This document shows, one piece after another, positions 1-11,877 of a stretch of DNA of 64,000 nt. Below the pieces are notes generated by a model. It worked only from the letters and a program-made list of their open reading frames with translations, was not told the origin of the DNA and searched no databases. The first letter of the stretch is position 1. Every line of letters starts with the position of its first letter. A program made the position numbers and the translations under genes. This DNA is from Posidonia oceanica (lineage: Eukaryota > Streptophyta > Magnoliopsida > Alismatales > Posidoniaceae), in NCBI GenBank assembly GCA_037176725.1, contig JAZBRS010000020.1:101574501-101638500 (forward strand), in the 5' to 3' direction.

Positions 1-1690
1 GAATCGAAACATGCATTCAGATCTAAAAAACATTAAGTCGGTCGCAAGGTATATTGGCCTGAAGTCGGCCGAAGGGCTGACTGGAGTTGCAGACCAATTT
101 CCCATTGAGGAGGCGACGGATGTGCAACTCCACTAGCCCAAACAGCGAACTTCCAGGCGTCACCAAGAACTCAAATGGAAATCTAAAGCTACAGGCATGC
201 AAATCATAGTACCAGCAATACAAGCATATAATCATTAAGCAGAATGGAGCTTCGAGTCAGCCAGAGCAACGACTCAAAGTCCGGCTGGCAGACAGAAGCG
301 GTTGCAGGTCAGTCGCCGGTCTCACCGACGGCTGAACTGGCAGTCCGATCACCAGACTTCAACAGCCAATTCTGCCACCTAGGCGAAGCAGAAAAATGCC
401 GGAGGGGTTGGGGAAGCACGACGGCATTCCCACGAACCCAACCACACCCTCGGTGTGGAAAATTGTGGATCGAGGCAGTCAACCCACCTCCTCCTCGTTT
501 GGCCACTGGAGCTCGCTGTTCTCCGGCCACAGAGGCAGCTGTAGGGGCGTGGCTCCAATTGGGAAGCACTGAGGTGTCGAGGAGGATGCGTGGGCTCAGT
601 TACAGGCGGAAGAAGGAGGCTGAAGCCTCCTTCCCGCCACTGTCGGCGGCTTATCGGCGTTGCCGCACGTCGTCAGCCGTTGGGCCGGCTGAGAGTGCTT
701 TCATGCAAATTGAAAGTGGGGAAAGAGAGGGGAGGTGTCCAGGAACCTTCCCAGACCCTCAAACTTGCAAGGTAAGAGTGGGCTTACCTTTTGTGGCTCG
801 CCAGTGCAACGAATGCCACCGGAGAAGACGCCGGAGCTGAGGAAGATGACGTCGGTGTGGCTCGGGGAGGCTTCCGAGATGCTAGAACACACGCGGGAAA
901 GGCTTGGGAACACTCTGGGATTACTCACGGATTTGCTCTAGGGGGAATCAGGGTCTAGAGTGGGGGAGTCACTCTGGTTTCATTATGCAAATGGCCGACG
1001 ATTGTGTGTGATCAATAGGTTCTCATGCAAAGAAGTTGGTTTTGTTCAAGGGGTGGCACTAGGCACGAGGAGGGAGCAACACAGTCAGGGAGTGTGAGAG
1101 CAGGTCTCACGGGCCGAGGGAGTGGCGGAGGAGCTCAAGTCAAGGCTAGCTGTTGGTGTTGACGTCGAGGAAGCTAGGTAGGCGGCTAGCGAGGAGGTCG
1201 AGGTCGGCGAAGAGAGGGCTTGTGAGAGGGGGAAAGGGGGCGGTCGGGGGTGTCAAGTTAGTGGATTTGTCGCATAGCCAGTGTAGCGCATGAGTGCGGA
1301 CAAGTCGGAGGAGAGAGGCGGCCGGCAACGGCCATGTGGGATGGGTTCGAACGGTGCTCTGATTTGCAGGTTCAGTCGCCTAGTGCATTGGCGCCTAACC
1401 TAGTCGCCCCTGAGAGTGGCGACAGGTCCGAGTCGCCCCTACAAGCGGCGACCAAACGTGCAGCTTAGTTGGGTTGGGCTTTGGGCTTAGGTTTGGCTTG
1501 GTTGTTGGGTAAGTTTTTAAGTTAAAATGTGAAGTGGGAAAAAAAAGTGGGTTGGGTTTTGGGTTAAGTTTTGGTAAGCCTTGGGTAGGGTTTTTGGGTA
1601 GGTCTGGAACAGGATCCTCTGAGCCATCTTCCGAGCAGACTTCTAGAGATTCTCTGACTGAAAAAGACCCGTCAAAATGGGGTGTCTATA
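1..1690 (-). mobile_element. Tat-type LTR B1, inverted, cut by the window edge
   Basis: Read on the minus strand, it starts at 1690 with TATAGACACCCCATTTTGAC, the same start as the other Tat-type LTRs here (TGTAGACACCCC) with G changed to A at the second base. Positions about 60-470 resemble 21,340-21,690 in LTR B2 (shared words such as GGGGAAGCACGACGGCATTC), so B1 belongs to the B family, but the two diverge too much to be a pair from one element. Paired GTCGCC/GGCGAC modules lie at about 1378-1460. Reading frames inside it (for example 244-840) are not recognisable and are treated as chance. The U5 end lies left of the window. Confidence 0.75.
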
Positions 1691-2100
1691 CATAGCATCT
1701 ATCGCCCTCGGCGTATAGTTAAAGGCAATCATTGCCGAAATTCCTGCATATGCAAGCGTTAAGCCTAGAAAGACCGATTCTCGGACGTATCGGGGGTGCC
1801 TAACACCTTCCCCATGCGTAACAGGAGTCCTTACCCTTTCTCTTGGCCCACTATGACCATTATGCCCTCATCCTAGGCACGAGTCATAGCATTGCATAGC
1901 ATTTGCAGCTTTTTGCATGGTTTTCATGCTTTTCCTCGGTTTTGCTTGTCTCCCGATTTAATAGACACGATGGTGACTCTGATTTTATCTTATCTTTCTT
2001 TTTTCCTCTTTTTCTAGTGTTTTCGAGTAGAGTTTCCTTCCTCGGATCCAACCGCTAATAGTGAACCTACTTCCGATCGGTGCACACGAGGATTACTACA
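1691..2100 (+). repeat. Element A 5' LTR, 3'-terminal remnant
   Basis: The sequence from CATAGCATCTATCGCC onward matches the 3' LTR from 19,861 to its end. It keeps the conserved U5 block (hairpin GGTGCCTAACACC at 1795-1807) and a PBS-like TGGTGACTCT at 1971-1980, and it ends GATTACTACA at 2100. About 32 bp present near the 3' LTR end (around 20,251-20,283) are missing here. The upstream part of the LTR is gone, and the inverted LTR B1 starts directly at the break. Confidence 0.85.
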
Positions 2101-2101
2101 C

Positions 2102-2119
2102 TAGTGACTCCGCTGGGGA
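2102..2119 (+). promoter_or_regulatory. Element A primer binding site
   Basis: TAGTGACTCCGCTGGGGA lies one base after the LTR end. It is a slightly mutated version of the TGGCGACTCCGTTGGGGA found as the PBS of inverted element B2 (20,416-20,433). PBS sites of this type in Ogre/Tat elements have been assigned to tRNA-Arg; I did not verify the tRNA. Confidence 0.75.
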
Positions 2120-3229
2120 GACTAGACTCCGGCTTTCGTTTCTGGCTTTCTCGCTCGCTTGGGTTTTGCACTTTGCTTGCCTTGTGCCTTTGCATGCCTT
2201 GTTTGCTTGCTTGCTTGCCTATTTATTTACTTGCTTTATCTCTTGCATGATGCTATGTTTGCTTGCATTACTTTATTTTCTCGCAATACATGTCTAAGTA
2301 TTTGCTTGGCACAATAATACATGCTTTTGGGTGGTGAATGTTTTGTTTCACACAAATACTATGCCACCACACATACACATACCATGCATACCTGCATTTT
2401 GATATGATAAGTGTTTTCCCTTCACTATCATGTCCACAACACTAGCACATACCATACGCATGCCTTTTACAATGATGTGTGTTGCTTGCTTGCCTTGTTT
2501 GGGTGATTTTCTTCCCTTTTTTTTTGCAATAAGCCTAAGGACAATTAGGGACTGATTGCTTCTCCCATGGCTAACTAAAAATGGCAAGTAAAAATCAACT
2601 CTAGGAGCAACTAGAGACCTCAACACACCTGCATTCCCTTTGAGTTAATAAAACGCGCAAGATAAAAAACTCTAGGCATTTGCATAAAGCATCATATAAG
2701 GCATGCATCTTCTCATCTGAGTTCGCCCACAGTCTGTGAAGGACAATCCTGGCCTCTTGCCTCACTGCTTTGGCATGGTGCAAGTCAGTCGATCTGTTCC
2801 CCCTTGTCAAGGGTCGTGTCGATGCTAGTGGAGGGTACCACCCATGCTTTTGGTAGGGTCGAGGCCACCAATGCACCACACCGTCACTACCTGAGTTTTG
2901 GCCAGGATCTAGACAGGGACCTACTTTTTCTAGCCTAAGTCGGTGACCGTACACCTATGAGTGTCCGAAGTAGACAACCTACTAGGACACACTTGATTGG
3001 TGAGGGAGTGCATGCTAGACAGCATATCATTTGCATGAGTGCATTCATGCCACAATTAAGGCATTCGCATTTTACTTTCAGGTTCTAACCCCTGTTTTTG
3101 TTTGTGTTGTGACGTTCAGAGAGGTCAGTGAGCGAGTTCCTTCACTAGAGCTTGAGTTCTTTCTCTTTCTGATGCCCCTGTTGCGACACCTGTTCCTGAC
3201 CATCCTCTGCCGAGTTACTCGCCTTTGCG
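2120..3229 (+). other. Element A untranslated leader
   Basis: This 1.1-kb stretch lies between the PBS and the gag start. It holds T-rich and GCTTGCTTGC-type low-complexity sequence (2140-2290) and no credible reading frame. It is the expected position of packaging and dimerisation signals, none of which I can identify. Confidence 0.6.
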
Positions 3230-5199
3230 ATGATAGCTCCTCCTAGGATTCATCCTTTTACTTCTCGTTGCAGCCCTGTTCTCACTCGCTCTCGGTCAGC
3301 AATGGCCCGGTTTGCCGGTGAGTCCCAAATTCCTGTTGCCTCGGAGGGGATTTCCGTCTTGGTCCCTTCGACTCTCGCTTTGGCTCCCTCTGTACCAATG
3401 CCTCCCCCTCTGGTACAAGTGCCTCCCCTTTATTCTGTGGGACAGTGGCAGACTCCGTCGGACCCGATCGTCGAGTCTAACTTGGTGTCCGCCACCCGTG
3501 TTCTGGAGGCGCCACTGACTCCTCTCTCCCAGGGTTATGTCGCTTTTGACACCGACCCTGCTGCAGCGACTTCTGCCATAGGACCTTCGCCTCTTGGACA
3601 GTCTGTGTCCCGGCCTCTTTACTCTGGTCCCCCGCCGGTCCTGTAACTCAGCATACCCACTAACGGGTCCCCTGAGGCGCAGTATCAGTAGCTGATGGAG
3701 GCTGCCCAGAGACTACAGGGCATGGCTCTATCTCTTCGCCCTTCCTTCACTCCTACTGCTCCTGAGGATCCTCTGTGGCCTGCTCTTGCTTCTCAGGCAT
3801 TCCCTTCTGCACTCCCGCCTAGACCATCACCCCAGCTACTCACTGCCCCGGTAATGGGGGCTAGGCTTCCACCTCCTGCATTTGCACAACACACTGCATA
3901 GCATATTCCTCCACCACTTGGTGGCCAGTCCTTCAGGCTGGTTGGAGCATAGTACCCCACAGGCCCACAGCCCGGCACCGTGCCGGTGCAGCAACTGTCG
4001 CTCCAACACTCTACATCACCCACTGCACAGCATGTTAGCTACTCCTACCCCCTGCATCAGCAATCCCCTACCCCAGCATGCATTCCTGCACACACTACAC
4101 CTATGCACGGATACGCCGCCCATCATGTCGCACCACCAGGCGACGTGATGGTAGATCTGGAGGAGCACCTCGGTGCGACCCTGCCGACGTATGTGGTCCC
4201 CGTGCTTGTTGCCCCACCACCTTGGCAATAAATCTAGATCTCTACGACAACAGGTTTGCCATACTGGAGAAGGCACTTCGTCAAGTGCAGGGCACAGACC
4301 TCCAGTCCTACCAATTTCGGGACCTCTACTACTTTCCAGAGGCGGTGCTCCCACTGAAATTCCATATTTCGGACTTTGACAAATACAATGGTAGAGGCTG
4401 CCCCGTCGCCCATCTGAAGGCATACTGTGGAGATCTCACTCAGCTCTAGGCTGACGAGAGGTTGTAGATCCACTTGTTCCAGAAAAGTCTGACCGGTCCA
4501 ACCCTCAAGTGGTTCACCTCACTTGACATGACCGCCATCAGGACTGGGAACGACCTTAGCCAGGCGTTCCTGGGACAATACTCCTTCAACCTCAACCTGA
4601 TCCCAAAGTATGTGAACCTAGTCACAACAAAGCAGAATCCCAACGAGCCATTTGGGGAGTACATCGGCCACTGGCACGCCCTTGCCTCACAGGTTCGAGA
4701 TGGACCCTCTAATGAGGAGTCCCTCGAGAATGTGATCGAAGGTGCACAGCCATCCACTGGGGCTCTGCTCAGCATTCAACCTGTCACAACCTTTGCAGCA
4801 CTGATTCGGGCTGGCACTCGCATGGAGAGTTCGCTATGGAGTGGCAACTTCCCGGCACTCTCTGCAATTGCCAAGCAGGCCACCACCAGCCACAGCAACA
4901 GTAGCAGCAACACCAGCAACAACAGCAGCGATAGCGGCAGCAGCCGTCCTAGGAAGAAAGATTCACCGAAGACCACTGTTGCATACGTCGACTCCGTGCC
5001 TGTGCCTATTCTTCTGTTGGTTCGGCCTCCCCCGAATCAGGTAGTGTATGCACAGCACCTAGGGCACCCCCCACACCACAAATCACTACCACCGCCCAAG
5101 CAGTCTATCCTACCGTACCGGTCTGACAAGGGCAGCACCAAGGGCAGAGGCGACATTTCAGAGAGCAGCGTCAGTTCACCCCACTGGTGGAACCATTGA
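3230..5199 (+). pseudogene. gag: Element A gag (Tat type), broken
   Basis: Gag forms the particle that packages element RNA. The first in-frame ATG is at 3230. The N-terminal part is rich in Pro, Gln and Ser. The retrotransposon gag core lies at about 4350-4860 and has family hallmarks such as DFDKYNG, VAHLKAYCGDL, FQKSLTGPTLKWF and FLGQYSFNL. Damage: stops TAA 3644, TAG 3689, 3899, 3950, 4447 and 4465, plus a frame change near 4229. A second frame change follows the core before the protease linker (between about 4980 and 5187). Most TAG stops sit where Gln would fit. A Ser/Asn/Gln-rich low-complexity stretch (about 4870-4960) follows the core. No CCHC knuckle is visible. Confidence 0.85.
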
Positions 5200-6248
5200 G
5201 TGTCATCCTCCCCAAGGTCGCACCATATCTGAGGTTCCCCGAGGTTCGCCCACCGCCAAATCCACTTCTGCATTGGCATAAGGCGAATCTTTTTTGCGAC
5301 TTCCATCGAGCCATAAAGCACTCGATGGATAGTTGCTTCACTTTACGGGACGTTGTTCAGAACCTGATCGAATCGGAAACGATTACGATCCACACGCACG
5401 AGATATCCACTTCTGCACCTCCATCAGCATCTGCCCCTGCATTAGCATTAGCATCTCCCCATTCCAACATCGTCCACCAGCCTTTGCCGGAGCATTCCAT
5501 CCCGAAAGGCACGGGGATCTCGGGAATTCATTCTCTCTTCCCTTCTGGGCCTGCCACGTCTGTGTTAGACCCTTCTCAGCTCATTCATAACATCTCTGAG
5601 CCCTTTCCCTTCTCCCTCTACCGTGCGGCAGTTGCTGGCTCCGAGTCGGGGATTCATATGATCCGACCGTGTGCCAGGCTGGAGCACTCTACCGTGCGCC
5701 CTATCATGCATCCTCAGGCCCAAGCCCCTGCCTCCCTCTTAGGTAGACTCCCGTTAGGGCCCCCTGTTTGCCTACTAGCTAGATCTCAACTAGGGCCCTC
5801 ATCACCTTCCCAGCAGCATCTCCTATTCCCCTATCGCCCAGCAAATACTCCTGTAGCCCTTCTTATGCTCGCAGCACATGCTCTCGCAATTATTAACCTA
5901 ACCAGGGACACCCATTGCGTGCCCTACAACTACGCCATGGAAACATGTGTGGAAGTCACGCGATTGGGGAGGGTCTACATGCCCACAACATCGGTGGTTA
6001 GGCCCAATCGTCCAGTACCCGCTGTACCTCCACCCGCAAGCCAACCCGCAGCACCTCCGCCCTCAGGCCAATCCTCTAGTCCCATCGCAGCAGTGCCTAC
6101 CACCAAAGCCTCTCCTCCTACCACCAAAAAGAGCCAACCCAAGGCTAACATTACCTCCCAGCTTAAGAAGGTTAGGGCAGACATTTCCATTTGGGACCTC
6201 ATACATACATCCTCCGAACACCGCAAGGCTTTTCTCTGCGTGTTCTAA
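5187..6248 (+). pseudogene. Element A gag C-terminus and linker to protease
   Basis: An open stretch of about 350 codons in the frame that continues into the protease. It begins near HWHKANLFCDFHRAIKHSMD, where Tat polyproteins have a His/Cys-containing linker, continues through a long Ala/Pro/Ser-rich part and ends in VRADISIWDLIHTSSEHRKA, the conserved segment before the protease in Tat elements. It stops at TAA 6246, after which the same frame continues into the protease. No catalytic site is recognised here. Confidence 0.65.
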
Positions 6249-6257
6249 GCAGCCCAT

Positions 6258-6794
6258 GTGTCCCAAGCTATTGAGCCTACGGCCCTGGAAAGCATGGTAG
6301 GCGTGATCGTGGAACCCCAGGTCATCTCTTTCACGAGCGATGAGCTACCTCTGGCGGGGATTAATCACAACCAATCCCTGTTTGTCACGGTGCAATTTAA
6401 AAACTTCTGCATTCCCCTTTCGCTGGTTGATAACGGATCAGGCCTTAACATCTGTCCCTTGCGCACAGCAACCAAGCTTGGATTCAAAGCTGAGGATATC
6501 ACTCCAGCTATAAAGGGAATGACAGCTTTTGATAACACCCACCATGACTCTCTAGGGATTCTGATTATTCCTCTCACCATTGGCCCGGTCGTATTTGATG
6601 TAGAATTCTACATTGTCGACTTGGAGTCCAATTTCAATCTTCTGCTTGGGTGCCCTTGGCTGCATAAGCATCATGTCATCCCCTCGACCCTCCATCGCAT
6701 GACCAAGTTTCACTGCGGCGACAATGTCATCCTTGTCATGGCAAAAAACTTTGAGAAGGAGCAGATTGAGGCAGTTTCTCCCATCTCTTGGTAG
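6258..6794 (+). pseudogene. Element A aspartic protease
   Basis: A retropepsin-like protease, needed to cut the Gag-Pol polyprotein. The active-site segment LVDNGSGLNICPLRTA (about 6426-6473) has the D-N-G-S form usual for the Tat lineage in place of D-T-G-A. The flap and second strand follow (FDVEFYIVD, LLLGCPWLH), the latter being the conserved GCPWLH box. The frame is bounded by TAA 6246 and TAG 6792, and it continues after the TAG with related sequence (FDPELSNALYRVNRYKL). Both boundaries look like point nonsense changes and not domain ends. Confidence 0.85.
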
Positions 6795-8430
6795 ACTGTC
6801 CCCTTTGACCCTGAGCTTTCAAATGCCTTGTATCGTGTTAATCGGTATAAGTTGGTTAACTTTATTCTTGATCTTGAACATGTCAACTCTTTGGCCGTTC
6901 ACAGCAACCCCTTCCGAATGGTTGAAAACGTCTATCACAGGTGGGGCTACGTCAAGGGAATCGCTGAGCCGATCAGAGCAGTAGAGCGAAGAGACTCTGA
7001 ATGTCGCATGCAGCCAAAGAATCGGAGGATGACCATCCCTCGGAACCTCATTAACTTTACCAGTGCAGGTACCCTTGATTCAAGCAGCAGTCAAGCCCCA
7101 GCATAGCAAGTATCATGCCCGAGCTCTCTGCTACCGACAGAGGAGTGGGTCTGCATTGAGGACTACTGCTCGGATGAGGAGCAGTCTGGCATAGTTGAAG
7201 CAGCCCCAACCAGCAATGAGACTCAGCTCAGCGCGGTAGCATCTCGATCAGTTTGTCTGGCACTCACTGATACAGCAGCAGAATTAGCAGGCCCTACGAT
7301 AGGATTGACAATCTCTCCTCTTTTTGCAGTTTCACCAGCGTTACAAACAGCCACAGCAGCAGCTCCGGAGTCAGAAGCACGTCCTCAGGAACTATCCAGC
7401 AGTCCACTTGTGGCCGCAGCCGCACTAGCACGGAAGTCACCTTTTCCGACAGTGCAGTCAGTCGAATCAGATGGCAGCGTGACTCGGCCCGCTTCATTGA
7501 TAGCGCCACAAGCAAGCCAGGCGGCTCTATCAGGCATACAGCTGTCAGCTTCAGCAGATCCAGCTTTGTGGAGGATCCCTGCCGCTGCTACAGGGAGACA
7601 ACCACCGTCACCCATGGGCACCAGCGTTTTGTCCCCCAGCATAGCCATCCAGCTATCAGCCCTCTAGAGGAGCACTTTTGCCTCCTCTCCAGCTACAGCA
7701 GTGACCTTGGCAGCATACCCACCAGCAGCACACCTACCAGTCGAACCAGAGCCAGAAGCCACCGTCGCCTACTACGTCATCTCACCCTTGGATGAGGAGG
7801 GAGGAGCGGCTGGAAAGGCTCAGGTTGACTTTATGATGGGGGACTTGGAGCAACTGTTCCAAGAACAACTTGTGTCCCTGGCAAAGGACATCACAAAGTA
7901 TCAGGCAGTGAGGAAAGGGAAAGCTGTGGTCACAGATCCCTCCCCGTAGAAAGACCATGCCTCTATCCTAGTCGTAGAAGAAGATCCAGCAGCAGCGACA
8001 CCCACTAGACCGGATGAGCTAATCACCATACAGTCGGGGGGTGCATCTAGATGGTTTGTGCAGCACATGCCCCATTCGGGCAGCGCAGCAAGCAGTACAC
8101 AGATCAGCCACCGGCCTGACATATTCCCTGCAAGCACATTAGAGAATGCAGAAGCAGCATCAGCACCAGCACTCGTAGCATCAGCACCAGCACTCGCAGC
8201 ACCAGTAGCACAGCAAGCACTAGCAGCACAGTCAGCAACCGCACAGTTAGCAGGGATAACACAGGCAGCAGCACAGATCACAGCACAGATAGCAGCAGTA
8301 GAGTCAGCAACAGCAGAGCAGGCAGAGGAGATTGCCAGGACAGAGGTCACGCACCAAGGATATAGAAACACTCGGGTGAGCGTGACCATCCTGAGGCGTC
8401 ACCAAGGCCAAGCAGCGGAACATATTCACT
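6795..8430 (+). pseudogene. Element A protease-RT spacer, Ala/Pro/Gln-rich
   Basis: One continuous frame links protease and RT, broken only by TAG at 7104, 7665 and 7947. It is unusually long (about 540 codons) and of low complexity, with Ala, Ser, Pro, Gln and Thr dominant and GCA/CAG codons repeated at 8140-8330 (runs such as SAPALVASAPALAAPVAQQA). No domain is recognised. The composition suggests expansion by GCA/CAG slippage inside pol. Confidence 0.6.
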
Positions 8431-9434
8431 CCTTTGATATAATAAACCCCACCTTTGAGAAGGAGATCCTCCCCGAACTCATTGCATATGGGGGGGAGAA
8501 TGATACAAGCGAAGACGAGAATGATGAACCATCGCCTGAGTTTCGGTCCCACGACGACGATCCAGAAGGCCCCAACCTCCATGTCGAAGAAGAGACAGAG
8601 GTTGTCAACATCATCATAGCAGAAGAAGCCAGAGAGGTCCGTATCAACACCCATCTGTCGCCCCAGGCTAGAGCAAAATTCATTGCATTCTTGAAAGAGT
8701 ATGCAAATGCATTCACCTGGAGCTATGAAGATATGGTCGGCCTCGACGTCGAAATAGTCGCACACAACCTGCCCTTGAATCTAGATGCCAAGCCAGTAAA
8801 GCAGAAGCTAAGAAGATGGCAACCGCAGTAGCTACTCATGATCAAAGAAGAGATAATGAAGCAGCACAATGTTAGTTTTCTGAAGGTCGTCCTTTACCCT
8901 GAGTGGCTTGCAAACGTTGTGCCAGTGCCCAAGAAAGATGGCCGAGTCCGCATGTGCATTGACTATAGGAACCTGAACAAGGCGAGTCCCGAGGACGATT
9001 TCCCACTACCGCACATTGATGTTCTAGTCGACAACACTGTAAGGCACAAAATGCTCTCTTTTATGGACAGCTTCTCCGGCTATTACCAAATCAAACTGGC
9101 AGAAGAAGACATGGAGAAAACCTCCTTTATCACCCCTTGGGGAGTCTTCTGCTACCAAGTTATGCCGTTTGGGCTGAAGAACGCTGGCGCAACCTATCAG
9201 AGGGCAATGACAGCATTATTCCACGACCTCATACACCAAGAAGTCAAGGTTTACGTGGACGATATGATTGCCAAGTCCAAAGAGCCCGAGGATCACCACG
9301 CCTGTCTGAAAAAGCTCTTTGATCGCTTGAGGAAGTACAAGTTGCGCCTCAACCCCAGCAAAGGCGTATTCGGTGTATCATCTGGCAAGCTCCTGGGCTA
9401 CATCGTTAGCCAAAGGGGGACTAAGTGGACTTGA
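8431..9434 (+). pseudogene. Element A reverse transcriptase
   Basis: RT copies element RNA into DNA. Visible boxes: VVPVPKKDGRVRMCIDYRNLN, FPLPHIDVLVD, FMDSFSGYYQI, TAFITPWG-type TSFITPWGVFCY, VMPFGLKNAGATYQRAM and the catalytic YVDDMI (9251-9268) with both Asp intact. An acidic segment precedes it (HLSPQARAKFIAFLKEYANAF), typical of the RT N-terminus in gypsy elements. Breaks: TAG 8829 and two one-base losses near 9420 and 9467, which move the frame and create TGA 9432. The polymerase motifs themselves are intact. Confidence 0.9.
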
Positions 9435-9966
9435 TGAAGGCAAAAGCCATCGTGGACATGCCACCCCCAGGATTGAGAAGGAAGTCCGAGGCCTGCTGGG
9501 GAGTCTGCAGTATATCAATCAGTTCATCGCACAGCTCACACCTATCTGCGAACCAATTTTCAAGCTCCTAAAGAAACATGCACAGAACAACTGGAGCGAG
9601 GAGTGCCAGGTTGCCTTTGACAAGATCAAGCAGCTTCTAATGAAGCCTCCTGTTTTGGTTCCTCCCACACTAAGGAGACCTCTGCTTCTCTACCTTTCTA
9701 CCATGCAGCATTCCATGGGCACTGTCTTGGGCCAACATGATGAATCAGGTAGAAAGGAGCGCGCCATTTATTACCTGAGCAAGAAATTCAGTGATTGCGA
9801 AGCCAGGTATAATGCAATAGAGAAGAACTACTTATCTCTCTTCTAGGCCGTGCAGAAACTAAGGCACTATATGATGGCATACCCAGTTCGTCTTCTCTAC
9901 AGGCACAACCCCATCAAGTTCCTCTTCTAGAAGCCAGCAATGGTGGGCAGATGCATTAAGTGGTAG
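9435..9966 (+). pseudogene. Element A first RNase H (degenerate)
   Basis: This is the connection and RNase H domain that normally follows RT. It contains VRGLLGSLQYINQFI, the RT_RNaseH segment LLLYLSTMQHSMGTVLG, RAIYYLSKKFSDCEARY and AVQKLRHYM. The first catalytic Asp, normally in a V-S-D/T-D context, is replaced (LYLSTMQHSMG). Stops TAG 9844, 9928 and 9964 interrupt the frame, each where Gln fits (for example W-stop-V, where relatives have W-Q). In the Tat lineage this domain is known to have become degenerate after a second RNase H was gained. Confidence 0.8.
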
Positions 9967-10560
9967 GTGTCATTGTCTCAGTACGACATCACCTTCGTCA
10001 CGCAGAGAACCATGAAGGGCCAAGCCATGCCAGATCATCTTGCTGATTTTCCCTTGCCTGAGTACCAGCCTCTCCGGACGCAGTTCTCAGATGAGGACAT
10101 CCTTTTTACAATGGAGGACTCTGATGAGGAGGACCTTGAAGACCAAGAGCAGTGGCAACTGTACTTTGATGGCGCTGTCAACAAGAAGGGTCGAGGCATA
10201 GGTGCAGTGCTGACAATGCTGCAGGGACAGATGATTCCCTTTGTGAGGAAGCTAACCTTCAAATGCACTAACAATGAAGCAGAATATGAAGCGTGCATTC
10301 TAGGATTGAAGGTCGCGCTCGAGCATGAGGCACAGAAGCTGCATGTGCACGGCGATGCCATGTTAGTGATCTCCCAAGTGAATGGCGATTGGAGAACAAC
10401 AGATCCCAAGCTTGTGCCATATCATGAACATCTGCTAAAGCTGATAAAAGAATTTGCAAGCATCCGCTTCTCATACATGAACAGAGCAAGGAACACATAT
10501 GCAGATGCGTTAGCAACCTTGGCGTCCTGGCTCAGCATACCTGAAGATTGTGCGGTGCAT
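9967..10560 (+). pseudogene. Element A second, archaeal-type RNase H (aRNH)
   Basis: An additional RNase H between RNase H and integrase, diagnostic of the Tat lineage. The catalytic set is visible: Asp in WQLYFDGAV (Asp codon near 10,168), Glu in NNEAEYEACILGL, Asp in VHGDAMLVISQ and Asp in YADALATLAS. It is uninterrupted, so this enzyme is better preserved than the first RNase H. It would remove the RNA strand of RNA:DNA hybrids and process the PPT primer. It lies in the same open frame (9967-10,917) as the integrase N-terminus. Confidence 0.88.
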
Positions 10561-11877
10561 GTATCAGTTACCTGCATGGAGCAGCCAGCGCATTGCATGA
10601 GCATAGAGGAGGCAGATCCAGCAGAAGAGCAGCTTTGGTACCATGATATCAAGACCTTCCTGGAGTCTAGCAGCCACCCACCTGGCACCTTAGTAGCAGA
10701 TAAAAGAAGTTTGGCGCGTCTGGCGTTAAAGTATGTGTTAGGAGCAAGGCAACTATATAGAAGATCATACAACCAGAAGCTCCTACACTGCCTAAGCAAG
10801 CCAGAAGCCGACACGCTGATGCTCCAAGTTCATGCAGGGACTTGTGGCCCGCATATGAACGGCGTACTGCTGGCAAAGAAGATCATGCTCCAGGGCTACT
10901 TCTGGTCAACCATGTAAGTAGATTGCTGCCAGTTTGTGCGTAGATGCCACAACTGCCAGATCCATGGTAATTTTATCCACGCTCCCCTACAGTAGCTGCA
11001 CAACATGTCCTCGCCATGGCCCTTCTCCACCTGGGGGATTGATGTCATCGGCGCTATACACCCTGCTGCTTCAAATGGTCATCACTTCATCCTGGTGGCA
11101 ATTGACTACTTCACCAAGTGGGTGGAAGCAACCTCCTACAAGGAAATCATAGCCACGGTGACGGAGAAATTTATCAGAAACAACATCATCGCCCGGTATG
11201 GGGTCCCGCATGCAATCATCTCTGATAACGGCTCAAACTTCATTACAAAGAGGATCGAGGAGTACCTGCAGAACCTCCAAATCAAGCATCACAGGTCCTC
11301 ACCCTATCAGCCGCAGATGAATGGAGTAGTGGAGTCTACCAACAAAAACGTCATGAAAATCATGAAAAAGATGGCAAAAACCCACAAGGACTGGCATGAC
11401 AAGCTTCTGTACGCACTCTGGGCGTACAGGACATCAGTCCGGACCTCGACAGGAGCCACCCCGTACTCGCTGGCGTACAGCATGGAGGCGGTGCTGCCTG
11501 TCAAAGTAAAGATCCCTTCACTACGGATCCTACAAGAGGCTGAGCTGGAAGAAGCAGAGTGGGTCGAAGACCGTTGCGTCCAGCTAAACCTGATTGATGA
11601 GCGCAGATTGCAAGCAATGCACAATGCTCGTTGCTACCAGAAGCGGATGGCCAGAGCATATCTGAAGAAAGTGCAGCCTAGAAGCTTCCAACCGGGGGAT
11701 CTCGTTCTGCGAGCCATTCACCTACCAGACAGTCGACGCAAATTCCGACCCAACTGGGGCGGCCCCTTTTTGGTTAAGCAAACATTCTCTAGTGGCGCAA
11801 CAATTCTTGAGGACATGGACCAGGTTGGGCAGTCAGAGCCAGTCAACTCGTGCTACCTCAAGAAGTACTATCAGTAG
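10561..11877 (+). pseudogene. Element A integrase
   Basis: Integrase joins the cDNA to the genome. The N-terminal zinc-binding HHCC module is present (VHAGTCGPHMNG followed by CCQFVRRCHNC). The catalytic core runs WGIDVIGAI (first Asp), IISDNGSNF (second Asp) to NGVVESTNK (Glu). The C-terminal GPY-like end is FRPNWGGPFLV, ending PVNSCYLKKYY, with no chromodomain, as expected for Tat. Stops TAA 10,915 and TAG 10,993 lie between the zinc module and the core; the natural end is TAG 11,875. Confidence 0.9.

Noticed and set aside
244..840. A 198-codon plus-strand frame in LTR B1
   Set aside because: Lies antisense within an LTR; the homologous part of LTR B2 (21,519-22,400) keeps different frames, so there is no coding conservation.
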